DNA of 64,000 nucleotides from Rhizomonospora bruguierae (GTDB taxonomy: Bacteria; Actinomycetota; Actinomycetes; Mycobacteriales; Micromonosporaceae): contig NZ_BBQH01000078.1 in assembly GCF_018397995.1 (NCBI RefSeq), positions 1-64,000 of the forward strand. Reading direction: 5' to 3'. Both the position numbers and the translations under genes were made by a program. Below, one piece after another: positions 28,384 through 36,392 of this stretch; the first letter of the stretch is position 1; each line of letters opens with the position of its first letter. Below the pieces are notes generated by a model. That model was not told the DNA's origin and searched no databases. It saw nothing but the letters and a program-made list of their open reading frames with translations.

Positions 28384-28433
28384 GTGACCAAGCGCACACG
28401 GGCAAGCGGCCGGGCTGATCCGCCCAGCACGCC
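28384..28433 (+). pseudogene. Truncated start of a regulator gene (probably TetR)
   Basis: A strong ribosome site and a GTG at 28384 open with MTKRTRASGRAD, a typical basic TetR N terminus. The frame stays open to 28710, but beyond about 17 residues it lies antisense to a membrane-protein gene and shows no helix-turn-helix. With three TetR-type boxes just upstream, the simplest reading is that the body of a divergent autoregulating TetR gene was lost and replaced. This is inference; no breakpoint repeats were seen. Confidence 0.5.
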
Positions 28434-28766
28434 TTACCGGTGGCCGGGCGCGGGATCGGACGCGGGCTTCAGGACGAGCGCGGCCGCGATCACGCACGCG
28501 ATCGCCGGCAGCAGGAAGATCCCGATTGACAGGAGCCCGAGCAGCGCTGCCAGCCCGAGCAGGATGGCACTCGCGGCCAACGCCGGCCGGGACAACCGCC
28601 CGGCAAGGACCGCGACCAACGGGGCCAGGCCGATCACGATGAGCCCGGCGTACCACCAGGCGGGTGACCCCCCGTCCTGGCTCACCAGTACCAGGTACCC
28701 CACGAGGTAGGCACCCGCCCAGATCGTCGCCGTCAACGCCAGCAACCGCGTCCACATAGTGCCCAT
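28434..28766 (-). CDS. Small integral membrane protein, function unknown
   Basis: 110 aa with four predicted transmembrane helices and short loops (about residues 8-28, 37-57, 63-82 and 83-98). No family recognised. It is transcribed toward the truncated regulator start and overlaps that open frame antisense. The layout suggests that this gene entered, or was brought next to, the regulator locus. Confidence 0.7.
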   Translation of the reverse strand: MGTMWTRLLALTATIWAGAYLVGYLVLVSQDGGSPAWWYAGLIVIGLAPLVAVLAGRLSRPALAASAILLGLAALLGLLSIGIFLLPAIACVIAAALVLKPASDPAPGHR

Positions 28767-28955
28767 TGTCGAAGCCTAGGCCGCCGGGCGCGCTGTCGAT
28801 CCATCGGTGAACCCCGGCGCACCCGAAACCGCAGGTGCGTCGCGGCCGGGGTCACCGGCTCACCTGGGGGAGCTTCTGTGCACTGGGCCAGCAGGCGGGG
28901 CGGTTGCTGAGCCGGCGCTCAGCACTCTGCCGGCGCGGTGACGGACGAAGGCGCG

Positions 28956-29566
28956 TCAGTGGTGGTGGCCGTGCCGGCCGAGGGTCGCCACGCGGGTCGC
29001 GCCGGGGCGGGTCCACTGCGGGACGGGGCGGCTGGTCGGGCCCCAGGTGGGGTTCCCGTCCGCGTCCGAGCGCCAATACCAGCACGGGCCGCGCCCCTCG
29101 GGCCAGCCCTCGGGGTTGTCCTCCCACGCCTCGCCGCGGCCGTAGGGCGTCATGTCGAGCAGGCCGAAGGACCCGTTGACCGGCCCGTGGTCAGGATGGC
29201 GAACGAGACGCCGCGGGCATTGAGGTAGACGGCGTCCCTCAGGTGCCAGGCCGTGGTGGTGCAGCCCTCGCACTGCCCCTGGTGCGGCGTGCCGTCGTGC
29301 CACATGTGCTTGTAGACCACGAGCTCGTCGCGGCCCTGGAACAGGTGCAGGAACGGGACCGGGCCGTCGGGTCCGACGACCTCGACCGTCCCGTCGAACT
29401 CCACCATCGGCAGCCGGCGGCGGGCCGCGGCGAGGGCGTCGCCCTCGCGGGTGTGGGCCTTCTCGCGGATCAGGAGCTCGTCGCGGGCGGCCTGCCAGGT
29501 GGCCAGGTCAACGACGGGCGGGCGGCCGGGCGGCGCGGTGGTCGGGTCACTCGGTGTGGTCGTCAT
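28956..29566 (-). pseudogene. DUF899 (thioredoxin-like) gene, frameshifted and internally deleted
   Basis: The N-terminal part lies in one frame (29566 down to about 29180): VDLATWQAARDELLIREKAH, VEFDGTVEVVGPDG, and YKHMWHDG. The typical C-terminal end, LLDMTPYGRGEAWEDNPEGWP, lies in another frame (about 29170-28956). Intact members have a further 60-80 residues between these blocks, so a deletion with loss of frame occurred near 29165-29190. An ATG at 29566 opens the N-terminal part. The protein is probably not functional. Sequencing error could explain the shift but not the missing block. Confidence 0.75.
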
Positions 29567-29721
29567 GGTGTCCTCCGTGATGTCTCGTGCCGGGCATGCA
29601 CCACCGGTACAGACTCGCGACCCGGCCGAAACTCATCGCGGCGAGGAGAAGATTTGTAGCCGTCGCGCTGTGACTCGCCGGCGCACCTGACATCGAGTGT
29701 CCCTGTAGGACATCATCGGAG

Positions 29722-29760
29722 CCGGGTGCCCGGCCCATCGGGGATGGGACGGGCACCCGG
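29722..29760. terminator. Terminator after the secreted propeller gene
   Basis: An 11-bp perfect inverted repeat (29722-29732 with 29750-29760), then one mismatch, then a further 6-bp stem (29734-29739 with 29743-29748) and a GGG loop. It starts 6 bp beyond the leftward stop codon. Confidence 0.9.
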
Positions 29761-29765
29761 GTCAG

Positions 29766-30917
29766 CTACGGGCGAGCGGAGAACGAGATGGTGAAGCCCT
29801 CGCGAATCAGCCCGGGCGTGGGTACCCGAATCGGCGTGAGCTCGCCGATCCACGGTTGGGGGAACGGCCCCTTCGGCCATTCCCAGCGCCACCACCACCA
29901 GATTTCGTTGCCGCACCATCCCGTGTAGAGATCATTCCCCGAGACGGCGAGCGAGACGGGGGATCCGGCACGGGTGACACCGGTAGGGGTGATCGTGACC
30001 GGCGCCAGCCAGCTGCCGGTCAGGTCGGTTGTCGCAATCCGGACCGCGCCATCGTTCCCCGTGAAGGACACGGCCAGCGCACCGTTGGGAAGCTGCGCCG
30101 CGGTCAGGGACGCCCCGGACGGCACCACGCCGGCCGCCGTGACCGCGACCGGCGCCCACGGGTCCGGCAGTGGTCCTCCCGTGATATGAGTCGTCCACAG
30201 GCGCCCGTCGAGCCCGGTGAAGAACGCCTGCATGCCGACCGTGGTGGACACCAACGCCACGCCGCCACCCGGTTGCGCCGTACCGGGGGGACTGTGCAGG
30301 ATCGTTGCCGACGAGCCGGAACCGGTCTCCCAGACCGAATACAGCCCGCCGTTGTTCCCCACGAACACCACTACCGGGGCGGACGTGGGCAACAGGGCCG
30401 CCGCGACGATCCCTCCGCGCGGTGCGCCCGCCCCGCCCCAGGGTTGCGGTCCAGGTCCCGGCCGTGCCGGCCAGCGATAGCTGGCGCGATAGACCGTGCC
30501 ACTACCTCCCACGAAGAAGATATGGTCCCAGCCTTGCGCCCGCACCCCGCTCAACGGAGCACCCGGCGGTGCCAGACCGCTCGGTCCGTCCTGGATGATG
30601 GTGTTGCCGGGACGATTGACGGTGGGCGCCGTCATCACCAGCCCACCCTGCAAACCAATAGCATAGGCGGACACGCGGCCATCGTTTTCCATGAATGCCG
30701 CCAAACCGGCTCCCGGCGGGGCCATCGCGGCACTGTCGACCAGTACCGGCGGCCCGAGCGACGATCCGTAGAGGCGAGCGTCACTACCAATCGCGAACCC
30801 GATCGGCGGGCCCAGCGCCGCATGGGCCGCTGGCGACCCGAGTGGTGCGACCACAAGGGCAGCGGTGGCGCCCACCCCCACGATAAGGCGCCGGAATCTG
30901 CTACTGGCTCTGCTCAT
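29766..30917 (-). CDS. Secreted lectin-like beta-propeller protein
   Basis: 383 aa. A Sec signal peptide (about 1-34, ending PAAHA) precedes about six repeats of roughly 50 residues built on F-x-G-x-D/N-G-x-L-Y/W: AIGSDARLYGS, MENDGRVSAYA, FVGGSGTVYRA, FVGNNGGLYSV, FTGLDGRLWTT, FTGNDGAVRIA. This is the pattern of fucose-lectin/PLL-like propellers that bind sugars. A Trp-rich stretch (EIWWWWRWEW) occurs near the C terminus. It stands alone with its own terminator. The ligand is unknown. Confidence 0.8.
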   Translation of the reverse strand: MSRASSRFRRLIVGVGATAALVVAPLGSPAAHAALGPPIGFAIGSDARLYGSSLGPPVLVDSAAMAPPGAGLAAFMENDGRVSAYAIGLQGGLVMTAPTVNRPGNTIIQDGPSGLAPPGAPLSGVRAQGWDHIFFVGGSGTVYRASYRWPARPGPGPQPWGGAGAPRGGIVAAALLPTSAPVVVFVGNNGGLYSVWETGSGSSATILHSPPGTAQPGGGVALVSTTVGMQAFFTGLDGRLWTTHITGGPLPDPWAPVAVTAAGVVPSGASLTAAQLPNGALAVSFTGNDGAVRIATTDLTGSWLAPVTITPTGVTRAGSPVSLAVSGNDLYTGWCGNEIWWWWRWEWPKGPFPQPWIGELTPIRVPTPGLIREGFTISFSARP

Positions 30918-31385
30918 GGAGACTCCTCTCGATCACCGTACCGCTGACGATAGGACCCCCGCCCTCCGCATCCATCATCAACCATCGATATATGTTGCGA
31001 TGTGAGAATTCGCGCGACGCCGCCTGACGGAAAGCCGACACGATTGCGGGACCCGCTCGGCCTGATCCGCCAGGATGCCGGTACCGCCGCGGATTCGCAG
31101 CCCGAGGATGGCCGGAACTTCCGTCGTGTCGCTCGGGCCGGGCCCACTCGTTCGTGGGCTCGCCGAGCAAGGACCATTGTGGACAGCATCGTGTCGTCGG
31201 GGTCCCGCGTCTCCTCGGACGGTGACGAGGTCGCTTTTGTCGCTTCGGCATTGATCGGCAGACGCCACGACACCGGAGTCAACATCCTATGTGGAGTCGA
31301 CGCCCCGGCTCATCCCTTTCTTCGGTACCGGGGCAGGTAGACGAGTTTGTCCGAGGTTGTCCACCAGGGCCGGTTCGGAGGATGG
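30918..31385. other. 468-bp region without a supported gene
   Basis: It holds the promoter side of the propeller gene and the 3' side of the arsenic operon. Several overlapping short frames exist on both strands (for example 31002-31340 plus), none with a recognisable domain or ribosome site. GC is lower than in the neighbours, which suggests old non-coding or decayed DNA. Confidence 0.4.
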
Positions 31386-31793
31386 TCAGGTGGTGCGGCG
31401 CAGCTCGGCGAGCAGCTTCTCGACCCGGGCGCGGATCTCGTCGCGGATCGGGCGGGCAGCCTCGACGCCCTTACCCGCGGGGTCTTCGAGCTGCCAGTCC
31501 TCGTAGCGCTTGCCCGGGAAGACGGGGCAGGCGTCGCCGCAGCCCATGGTGACGATGACGTCGGATGACTTTGCGGTGGCGTATTCGAGGAGCTTGGGGG
31601 TCTGGTCGGTGATGTCGATGCCGACCTCCCGCATGGCCTCGACGGCGGCGGGGTTGATCCGGTCGGCGGGGGCGGAGCCGGCGGAGCGGACCTCGACGGT
31701 GTCGCCGGCGAGGTGGCGCAGCCAGCCGGCGGCCATCTGGGAGCGGCCGGCGTTGTGGACGCAGACGAACAGGACGCTGGGTCTGTCGCTCAT
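31386..31793 (-). CDS. arsC: Arsenate reductase, thioredoxin-coupled LMW-PTP type
   Basis: 135 aa. VLFVCVHNAGRSQMAAGWL holds the CX5R phosphatase loop whose Cys attacks arsenate. The second and third redox cysteines are present in MGCGDACPVFPG, so the thioredoxin-coupled cycle is complete. The ATG at 31793 is chosen for GGAAGG 5 nt upstream and for fit to the family; an ATG at 31853 overlapping the aquaporin stop (ATGA) would add 20 residues. It is the last gene of the arsR-aquaporin-arsC operon. Confidence 0.92.
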   Translation of the reverse strand: MSDRPSVLFVCVHNAGRSQMAAGWLRHLAGDTVEVRSAGSAPADRINPAAVEAMREVGIDITDQTPKLLEYATAKSSDVIVTMGCGDACPVFPGKRYEDWQLEDPAGKGVEAARPIRDEIRARVEKLLAELRRTT

Positions 31794-31849
31794 GGCTACC
31801 TTCCGTGCGATGGTTGACGAACCCGAGATCGGGCCGGGGTACGGCGTTG

Positions 31850-32590
31850 TCATGAGCGGTTACCGGCTGCGGCCTCGTCGGTGGGGATGACAACCTGGCC
31901 GGCGGCGGCTCCGGCGTCGGGGTAGAGCGCGGCGAGCAGGCCGATGCCGACGGCGAGGCCGACGACCTGGGCGAGGACGAACCCGGGTACCGAGCCGGGG
32001 GCGATGCCGGCGAAGGTGTCGGTGAACGCGCGGCCGACGGTGACCGCCGGGTTGGCGAACGAGGTCGACGAGGTGAACCAGTACGCCGCGCCGATGTATA
32101 CGCCCACCGCGGCGGGGGTGACGGCGGCGCGGCCGGAGCGGGCGAGCGCGAAGATCAGCAGGATCAGCCCGGCCGTGGCGACGACCTCGCCCAGCCACCG
32201 GTGGCCCCCGGCGCGGTCCCTGCCGGAGAAGTCGACGGCGGCCAGGTCGAACATCAGGTTCGCCAGCACCGACCCGGCGATCGCGCCGAGAACCTGGGCC
32301 GCGAGGTAGCCGCCCAGGTCGCGGGCGGTCAGGCCGGTGCCGGTGCGACGGCCGAGGAACCAGTCCGCAGTGGACACCACCGGGTTGAGATGGGCTCCCG
32401 AGACCGGTCCGAACATGAGGATCAGCGCGGCGAGGGCGAACGCGGTGGCGGTGGAGTTCTCCAGCAGTTGCAGGCCCACGTCGCCGGGGGAGAGGGTGGC
32501 GGCCATGACGCCGGAGCCGACCACGGCGGTGACCAGCAGGGTGGTGCCGAGGAACTCGGCCAGCAGGCGCCGCCGAAGTGCGATGGTCAT
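31850..32590 (-). CDS. Aquaglyceroporin-type channel (arsenite exit, AqpS-like)
   Basis: 246 aa, MIP family with six helices and two half-helix loops. The first loop reads NPV (SGAHLNPVV) and the second NPA (FANPAVT). It lies between the ArsR-ArsC fusion and arsC, and no ArsB or Acr3 pump is present. In Sinorhizobium meliloti AqpS lets arsenite made by ArsC flow out down its gradient; the same arrangement is inferred here. The first-loop NPV is a variation seen in this group. Confidence 0.88.
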   Translation of the reverse strand: MTIALRRRLLAEFLGTTLLVTAVVGSGVMAATLSPGDVGLQLLENSTATAFALAALILMFGPVSGAHLNPVVSTADWFLGRRTGTGLTARDLGGYLAAQVLGAIAGSVLANLMFDLAAVDFSGRDRAGGHRWLGEVVATAGLILLIFALARSGRAAVTPAAVGVYIGAAYWFTSSTSFANPAVTVGRAFTDTFAGIAPGSVPGFVLAQVVGLAVGIGLLAALYPDAGAAAGQVVIPTDEAAAGNRS

Positions 32591-32654
32591 CAGTTCTTTC
32601 GCTCCACGATCTGAGGGGCCCCGGCTTGTCGGCGGCGGTGGTTACCGGCGCCGG

Positions 32655-33341
32655 TCATCGGACGCCGCTGGGCAGGACGGCGGGGGCGAGCCGGTCGACC
32701 CGGTCGGCGAGGTCGGCGTAGGCGGTTTCGAACGCCTCGTCGGTGTCCACCCGCACGGGGTCGGGCACGGACCAGTGCAGGCGGGGGTGCAGCGGGCCGG
32801 TCAGTTCCTCGTGGGCGTTGTCGCACACGGCGATGACCAGGTCGTCCCCGCGCACGATGTCTCTGATGTGGGCGGTGCCGGTCGGGTCGAGGTCGAGGCG
32901 GTGGCGGTGGGCCACGGCCACCGCGCGGGGATGGACCCGGGTGGCGGGTTTCGTGCCGGCGGAGGCGGCGGCGCTGCGGGTGCGCCGCTTCCACAGGGCG
33001 GCGGCGAGCTGGGAGCGGGCCGAGTTGTGGGTGCACACGAACACCACCCGGCCGACACCGGTCAGCCGTGGGGCGGCGAGGGCGGCCAGCGCCCGCGGGC
33101 GTAGCCGAAGGTAGGTGCGGCGGCGGTCGCCCTCGGAACGGCCCTTGGTGACCAGGCCGGCGTCGGTGAGGACCCTGACGTGGTGGGCGACGAGGTTGGT
33201 CGGCAGGCCGAGGGTGTGGGCGATCTCGCCGGGAGAGGCGTCGCCCAGGGTGAGCGCGTCCACGATTGCCAGCCGCGCCGGGTCGCCGAGGGCGGCGTGG
33301 ATCCGGGCTCGCCCCGCGAGGAAAGAAGGCTCAACAGTCAT
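32655..33341 (-). CDS. ArsR repressor fused to an LMW-PTP/ArsC-like domain
   Basis: 228 aa. Residues about 10-90 are an ArsR winged helix (ARLAIVDALTLGD, PGEIAHTLGLPTNLVAHHVR). Residues about 98-225 are a low-molecular-weight phosphatase fold with CX5R in VFVCTHNSARSQ. The ArsR part has no cysteine at all, so the usual As(III) site (CVC type) is missing; the only cysteines are the CX5R one and one in AVCDNAHEE. It leads the arsenic operon. The ATG has no ribosome site and is about 9 nt from a good promoter, so the mRNA is probably leaderless. Confidence 0.9.
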   Translation of the reverse strand: MTVEPSFLAGRARIHAALGDPARLAIVDALTLGDASPGEIAHTLGLPTNLVAHHVRVLTDAGLVTKGRSEGDRRRTYLRLRPRALAALAAPRLTGVGRVVFVCTHNSARSQLAAALWKRRTRSAAASAGTKPATRVHPRAVAVAHRHRLDLDPTGTAHIRDIVRGDDLVIAVCDNAHEELTGPLHPRLHWSVPDPVRVDTDEAFETAYADLADRVDRLAPAVLPSGVR

Positions 33342-33349
33342 TGACTCAA

Positions 33350-33378
33350 CTATTGCTGACAGTTTCGGGTGGAGTCAA
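33350..33378 (-). promoter_or_regulatory. Promoter and operator of the arsenic operon
   Basis: Reading leftward, TTGACT (33378-33373), 17 nt, CAATAG (33355-33350), then the ATG at 33341. The inverted repeat TTGACTC/GAGTCAA (33341-33347 and 33372-33378) brackets the promoter and is a likely ArsR site. Confidence 0.6.
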
Positions 33379-33390
33379 GCCGGCCGGCCA

Positions 33391-33416
33391 ACCGCCCGAC
33401 TTCGTGATCGGGCGGT
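33391..33416. terminator. Terminator after the DUF2089 operon
   Basis: A perfect 9-bp inverted repeat (33391-33399 with 33408-33416) with an 8-nt loop, 19 bp past the leftward stop at 33435. Confidence 0.75.
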
Positions 33417-33434
33417 CGCTCGCGTCGAACGGTG

Positions 33435-33866
33435 CTACTCGCAGAACACCTGGACCTTGGCGTCGGGCTGGTCGACGTCGACGGTGATGTCGTCGAGCTG
33501 CTCGATGAGTTCCTCGATGTGCTGCGGCTTGAGCTGGGTGAGGTCGATCGGTACCCCTGACTTGTTCAGCTCCGTGTTGACCTGGGTGAGTGCCTGCGGA
33601 GGGATCAGGCTGGCGAGTCGGACCCCGGCGCGCAGCAGTTGCAGCGGGACCCGGACGTTGACCCGGCCCGGCCCGTCGCCGCCGAAGTTGTCCGCCGAGC
33701 TCACCACCACCCGCAGGTACTTGGGTCGGGACTTCGGTCGGGGTGCGGCTCCCGGCGCCGGCTCGGGCAGCTCTCGGTCAAGGGCGTCGATCAGCCGCTC
33801 GGCCTCGTCTGCGGTGATCTTGCCCTCGGCCAGCATCTGCAGGATCTGGCGGCGCTGCTCGTTCAT
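33435..33866 (-). CDS. SHOCT-like domain protein
   Basis: 143 aa. The N terminus (RRQILQMLAEGKITADEAER) is a SHOCT-like helical hairpin as found at the start of YvlB/LiaX-type envelope-stress proteins. The middle, PKYLRVVVSS and VNVRVPLQLLRAGVRLASLI, is the common partner segment. No signal peptide or helix. It is the third gene of an operon with a DUF2089 protein and a small membrane protein. Role unknown, probably envelope stress or regulation. Confidence 0.75.
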   Translation of the reverse strand: MNEQRRQILQMLAEGKITADEAERLIDALDRELPEPAPGAAPRPKSRPKYLRVVVSSADNFGGDGPGRVNVRVPLQLLRAGVRLASLIPPQALTQVNTELNKSGVPIDLTQLKPQHIEELIEQLDDITVDVDQPDAKVQVFCE

Positions 33867-33888
33867 GTGGTGCTCCTCCCCCTCTGAC

Positions 33889-34149
33889 TCATCTGACGCT
33901 CACCAACACGGCCATTCGGCCCTGCTCGATCTCGATCCGGGTGCCGGGCAGCGCCCCCAGCAACCGCCCGGTGCCACGCAGCGCGCCCACCGGGCTCACC
34001 CGGGTGGCGAGGCAGGCGATCAGTCCGACCACCATGGCGAGCAGCAGTACCGGTGACAGCACCAGCAGCACCGGCAGGACCGGGATGTACAGCCGCAGCC
34101 AGCGGCCGTTGGTGCGGCGATGACGGACCGTCACCAGCTGCGGGATCAT
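33889..34149 (-). CDS. Small membrane protein of the DUF2089 operon
   Basis: 86 aa. A basic N terminus (RHRRTNGRWLRLYIP) leads into one long hydrophobic stretch or two adjacent helices (about 21-52), then a soluble tail. It overlaps the DUF2089 stop by 4 bp (ATGA) and is 22 bp from the SHOCT gene. No catalytic motif. It may anchor the other two proteins. Confidence 0.7.
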   Translation of the reverse strand: MIPQLVTVRHRRTNGRWLRLYIPVLPVLLVLSPVLLLAMVVGLIACLATRVSPVGALRGTGRLLGALPGTRIEIEQGRMAVLVSVR

Positions 34150-34547
34150 CGGGTCTTCTCCAGCTCGGTCAGCGCCTCCTGGACGCTGATCTCCCCCCGC
34201 CGCAGGCGGTCGACGACATCGGCGCCGCTGGGCGCCGGATCGGTGTCGACGAAGTCGAGGCGCTCGGCGATCCGGTTCAGCCGGGACTTGATCGTCGGGT
34301 AGCTCACCCCGAAGATCCGCTCCATCTCCTTGATCGAACCGTGTGACCGGACGAACGCGGCAACGAACACCTGGTCGTCGACGCTGAGCTGAGCCAGCTG
34401 CGGCGGCTCGAACTGCCCCTCGATCACGACGCCGTTGCCGGCGAGGCGGACCCGCTCGACCACGAACGGCTGTCCGTGCGTCAGGTCCGTGAGTTCCTGC
34501 CAGTCCACCCTCGGCTCCCTTCCCTCGACGACGCGCTGATGACTCAT
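34146..34547 (-). CDS. DUF2089 regulator-like protein
   Basis: 133 aa. It matches DUF2089: FEPPQLAQLSVDDQVFVAAF, then GSIKEMERIFGVSYPTIKSRLN, a helix-turn-helix-like element, and a C-terminal SHOCT-like LRRGEISVQEALTEL. The N-terminal zinc ribbon of longer members is absent. First gene of a three-gene operon; probably a transcription regulator of it. Confidence 0.8.
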   Translation of the reverse strand: MSHQRVVEGREPRVDWQELTDLTHGQPFVVERVRLAGNGVVIEGQFEPPQLAQLSVDDQVFVAAFVRSHGSIKEMERIFGVSYPTIKSRLNRIAERLDFVDTDPAPSGADVVDRLRRGEISVQEALTELEKTR

Positions 34548-34883
34548 TTCTATCTTGAGATTCTTAAGCTGTCAACGGAGAAACCTTGATTTTCTTGAAC
34601 CTGACCTTCGAGGGCTTGCTCTCGCCCTGCCTCCCGCGAACCGCTGCTTCGTCCCGCGCACCGCGGCAACCCCGGTGCCGGGCTGGCCGGCGCCGGTCCA
34701 GGTCGGCGGCGGATACCCGTGGCCGGCGCCGTACCTGATCTGCCCCGACCCCTCGGCCCACTTCCCGGCCGCCGCCGTACCGCCAGCCACCACCCCACCG
34801 CCCTGCGCACCTCCGTCCGCGGTGGACGACGCGTAGGCACTCGGTGGCCCCGCATCGATCGCACAACTCGCGTCGACTTGAGG
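34548..34883. other. 336-bp region, possible gene remnant on the minus strand
   Basis: No intact gene. The minus strand shows a Gly/Ala-rich frame (about 34830-34640) that would have to shift frame to reach a plausible basic C terminus ending KVRFKKIKVSPLTA near 34564. This could be the tail of a decayed gene or chance. It also holds the promoter side of the hydrolase at 34884. Confidence 0.3.
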
Positions 34884-35711
34884 ATGTCGGCTCAGGCTGA
34901 TGGGATTCGTTCGATGAGAAGGGTGGCGGTTCGTCGCGACGGTGTCGTCCTGTCCTGCCTTGCGGGTGGGCTGGGCGACGAGGTGATCGTCCTGCTGCAC
35001 GGCCTGGCCGGCAGCGGGCAGGAAATGCTGCCAACGGCGGAGGCGCTCCTGCCCGGTCGCCGCGTCGTCGCGGTAGATCAGCGCGGGCACGGTCATTCGA
35101 CGCGCCGGCCACGGGACCTCTCTCGCCGGGCGTACGTCGAGGACGTGGTCGCCGTCGTCGAGGAACTCGCGGGCGGCGGGCCGGTGACGCTCGTGGGTCA
35201 GTCGATGGGCGGGCACACGGCGATGCTGGTCGCCGCCTGGCATCCCCACCTGGTGCACCGGCTGGTGTTGCTGGAGGCCGGGGTCGGGGGTGGTGGCGCT
35301 CAGGACGACTATCCGGACAAGCTCGGCGACTGGTTCGCGTCGTGGCCGGTGCCGTTCGCCGATCTTCGCAGCGCGACCGAATTCCTGGGCGACACCCCGA
35401 TCGCCCGGGCCTGGCTGCGGGACCTGGACCGACGCGCGGACGGGTTGTGGCCACGGTTCGAGCCCGGTGTCATGCGGGCCGCCATCGCGGCGGTGGTGGA
35501 CGGAGCGCGATGGGAGGAATGGCGGCAGGTGACGGCCCCCACCCTGCTGGTGCAGGGCCAGAACGGCACGATCGCGGCCGCTGAGGTGCAGCGGATGGTG
35601 TCGTTACGCCCCGACGTCATGCATGTCGTCATTCCGGACGCCGGCCATGACGTCCACCTGGAACAGCCCGACGCATGGGTCCACACTCTACGGACGTTCC
35701 TCGACCGCTAG
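34884..35711 (+). CDS. Alpha/beta hydrolase
   Basis: 275 aa. LLHGLAGSG is the oxyanion-loop motif, GQSMGG the nucleophile elbow, and DAGHDVHLE carries the catalytic His. No signal peptide, so cytosolic. The ATG at 34884 is chosen; an ATG at 34914 is equally possible, as neither has a strong ribosome site. Substrate unknown; it resembles small esterases and lactonase-type hydrolases. It is convergent with the PlsC gene. Confidence 0.85.
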   Translation: MSAQADGIRSMRRVAVRRDGVVLSCLAGGLGDEVIVLLHGLAGSGQEMLPTAEALLPGRRVVAVDQRGHGHSTRRPRDLSRRAYVEDVVAVVEELAGGGPVTLVGQSMGGHTAMLVAAWHPHLVHRLVLLEAGVGGGGAQDDYPDKLGDWFASWPVPFADLRSATEFLGDTPIARAWLRDLDRRADGLWPRFEPGVMRAAIAAVVDGARWEEWRQVTAPTLLVQGQNGTIAAAEVQRMVSLRPDVMHVVIPDAGHDVHLEQPDAWVHTLRTFLDR

Positions 35712-35735
35712 CGAGGCGTAGGCGCCGCGGGTGCG

Positions 35736-36392
35736 TCAGGTGCGGGCGTAGTGCGGCACGTACTCCTGGGCGGTGAGCGACTGGATGGTGGCCATCAGGG
35801 TGTCGGTGAGCCGGCGGACGTCGGCCGGTGCCTGTATGTGTACCGGGATGGCGGGCCCGAAGGTGATGCTGATCGGGTGGCGCCGGGGAAAGCGGGCTCC
35901 GCGCGGGCGTACCCGGTCCGTGCCGCGGATACCCACCGGGATGATGGGGACGCCGGCCTGGTTGGCGAGGCGGACCGTGCCGGAACGGCCGCGATAGAGG
36001 CGGCCGTCGGGGGAGCGGGTGCCTTCGGGGAAGATGGCCACCAGCCCGCCGCGGCGGAGTACGGGCACGGCGGCGTCGAACGCCGCGAGGGCGGCCCGGC
36101 CGTTGCCGCGCTCGACCGGGATGGCGCCCATGCCGCTGGTGATCAGGCGGGTGAGGCGACCGCGCGGCCCCGGCGACCGGAAGTATTCGGCCTTGGCCCA
36201 GAAGGCGACGTGGCGGGGCGTCACGATGCCGAGGAACAGCTGGTCGGCGACCGACAGGTGGTTGGCGGCCAGGATCGCTCCCCCGGTTTCCGGCAGGTGG
36301 TCGAGGCCGGTGACGGTGGGATGCCAGAACTGGTTCAGGTACCGGCCGACGGTGTGCTGGGCCAGCGCGTAAAGGGGTGGGGTGGAGGTCAT
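35736..36392 (-). CDS. 1-acyl-glycerol-3-phosphate acyltransferase (PlsC family)
   Basis: 218 aa. NHLSVAD is the HX4D catalytic motif; FPEGTRSPDG is the phosphate-binding block; the IPVGIRGTDR block follows. It adds the second acyl chain in phospholipid synthesis or acts on a related lipid. Its ATG overlaps the TetR stop (ATGA), so the pair is one operon. Control by the TetR suggests lipid- or drug-responsive remodelling of membrane lipids. Confidence 0.9.
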   Translation of the reverse strand: MTSTPPLYALAQHTVGRYLNQFWHPTVTGLDHLPETGGAILAANHLSVADQLFLGIVTPRHVAFWAKAEYFRSPGPRGRLTRLITSGMGAIPVERGNGRAALAAFDAAVPVLRRGGLVAIFPEGTRSPDGRLYRGRSGTVRLANQAGVPIIPVGIRGTDRVRPRGARFPRRHPISITFGPAIPVHIQAPADVRRLTDTLMATIQSLTAQEYVPHYART

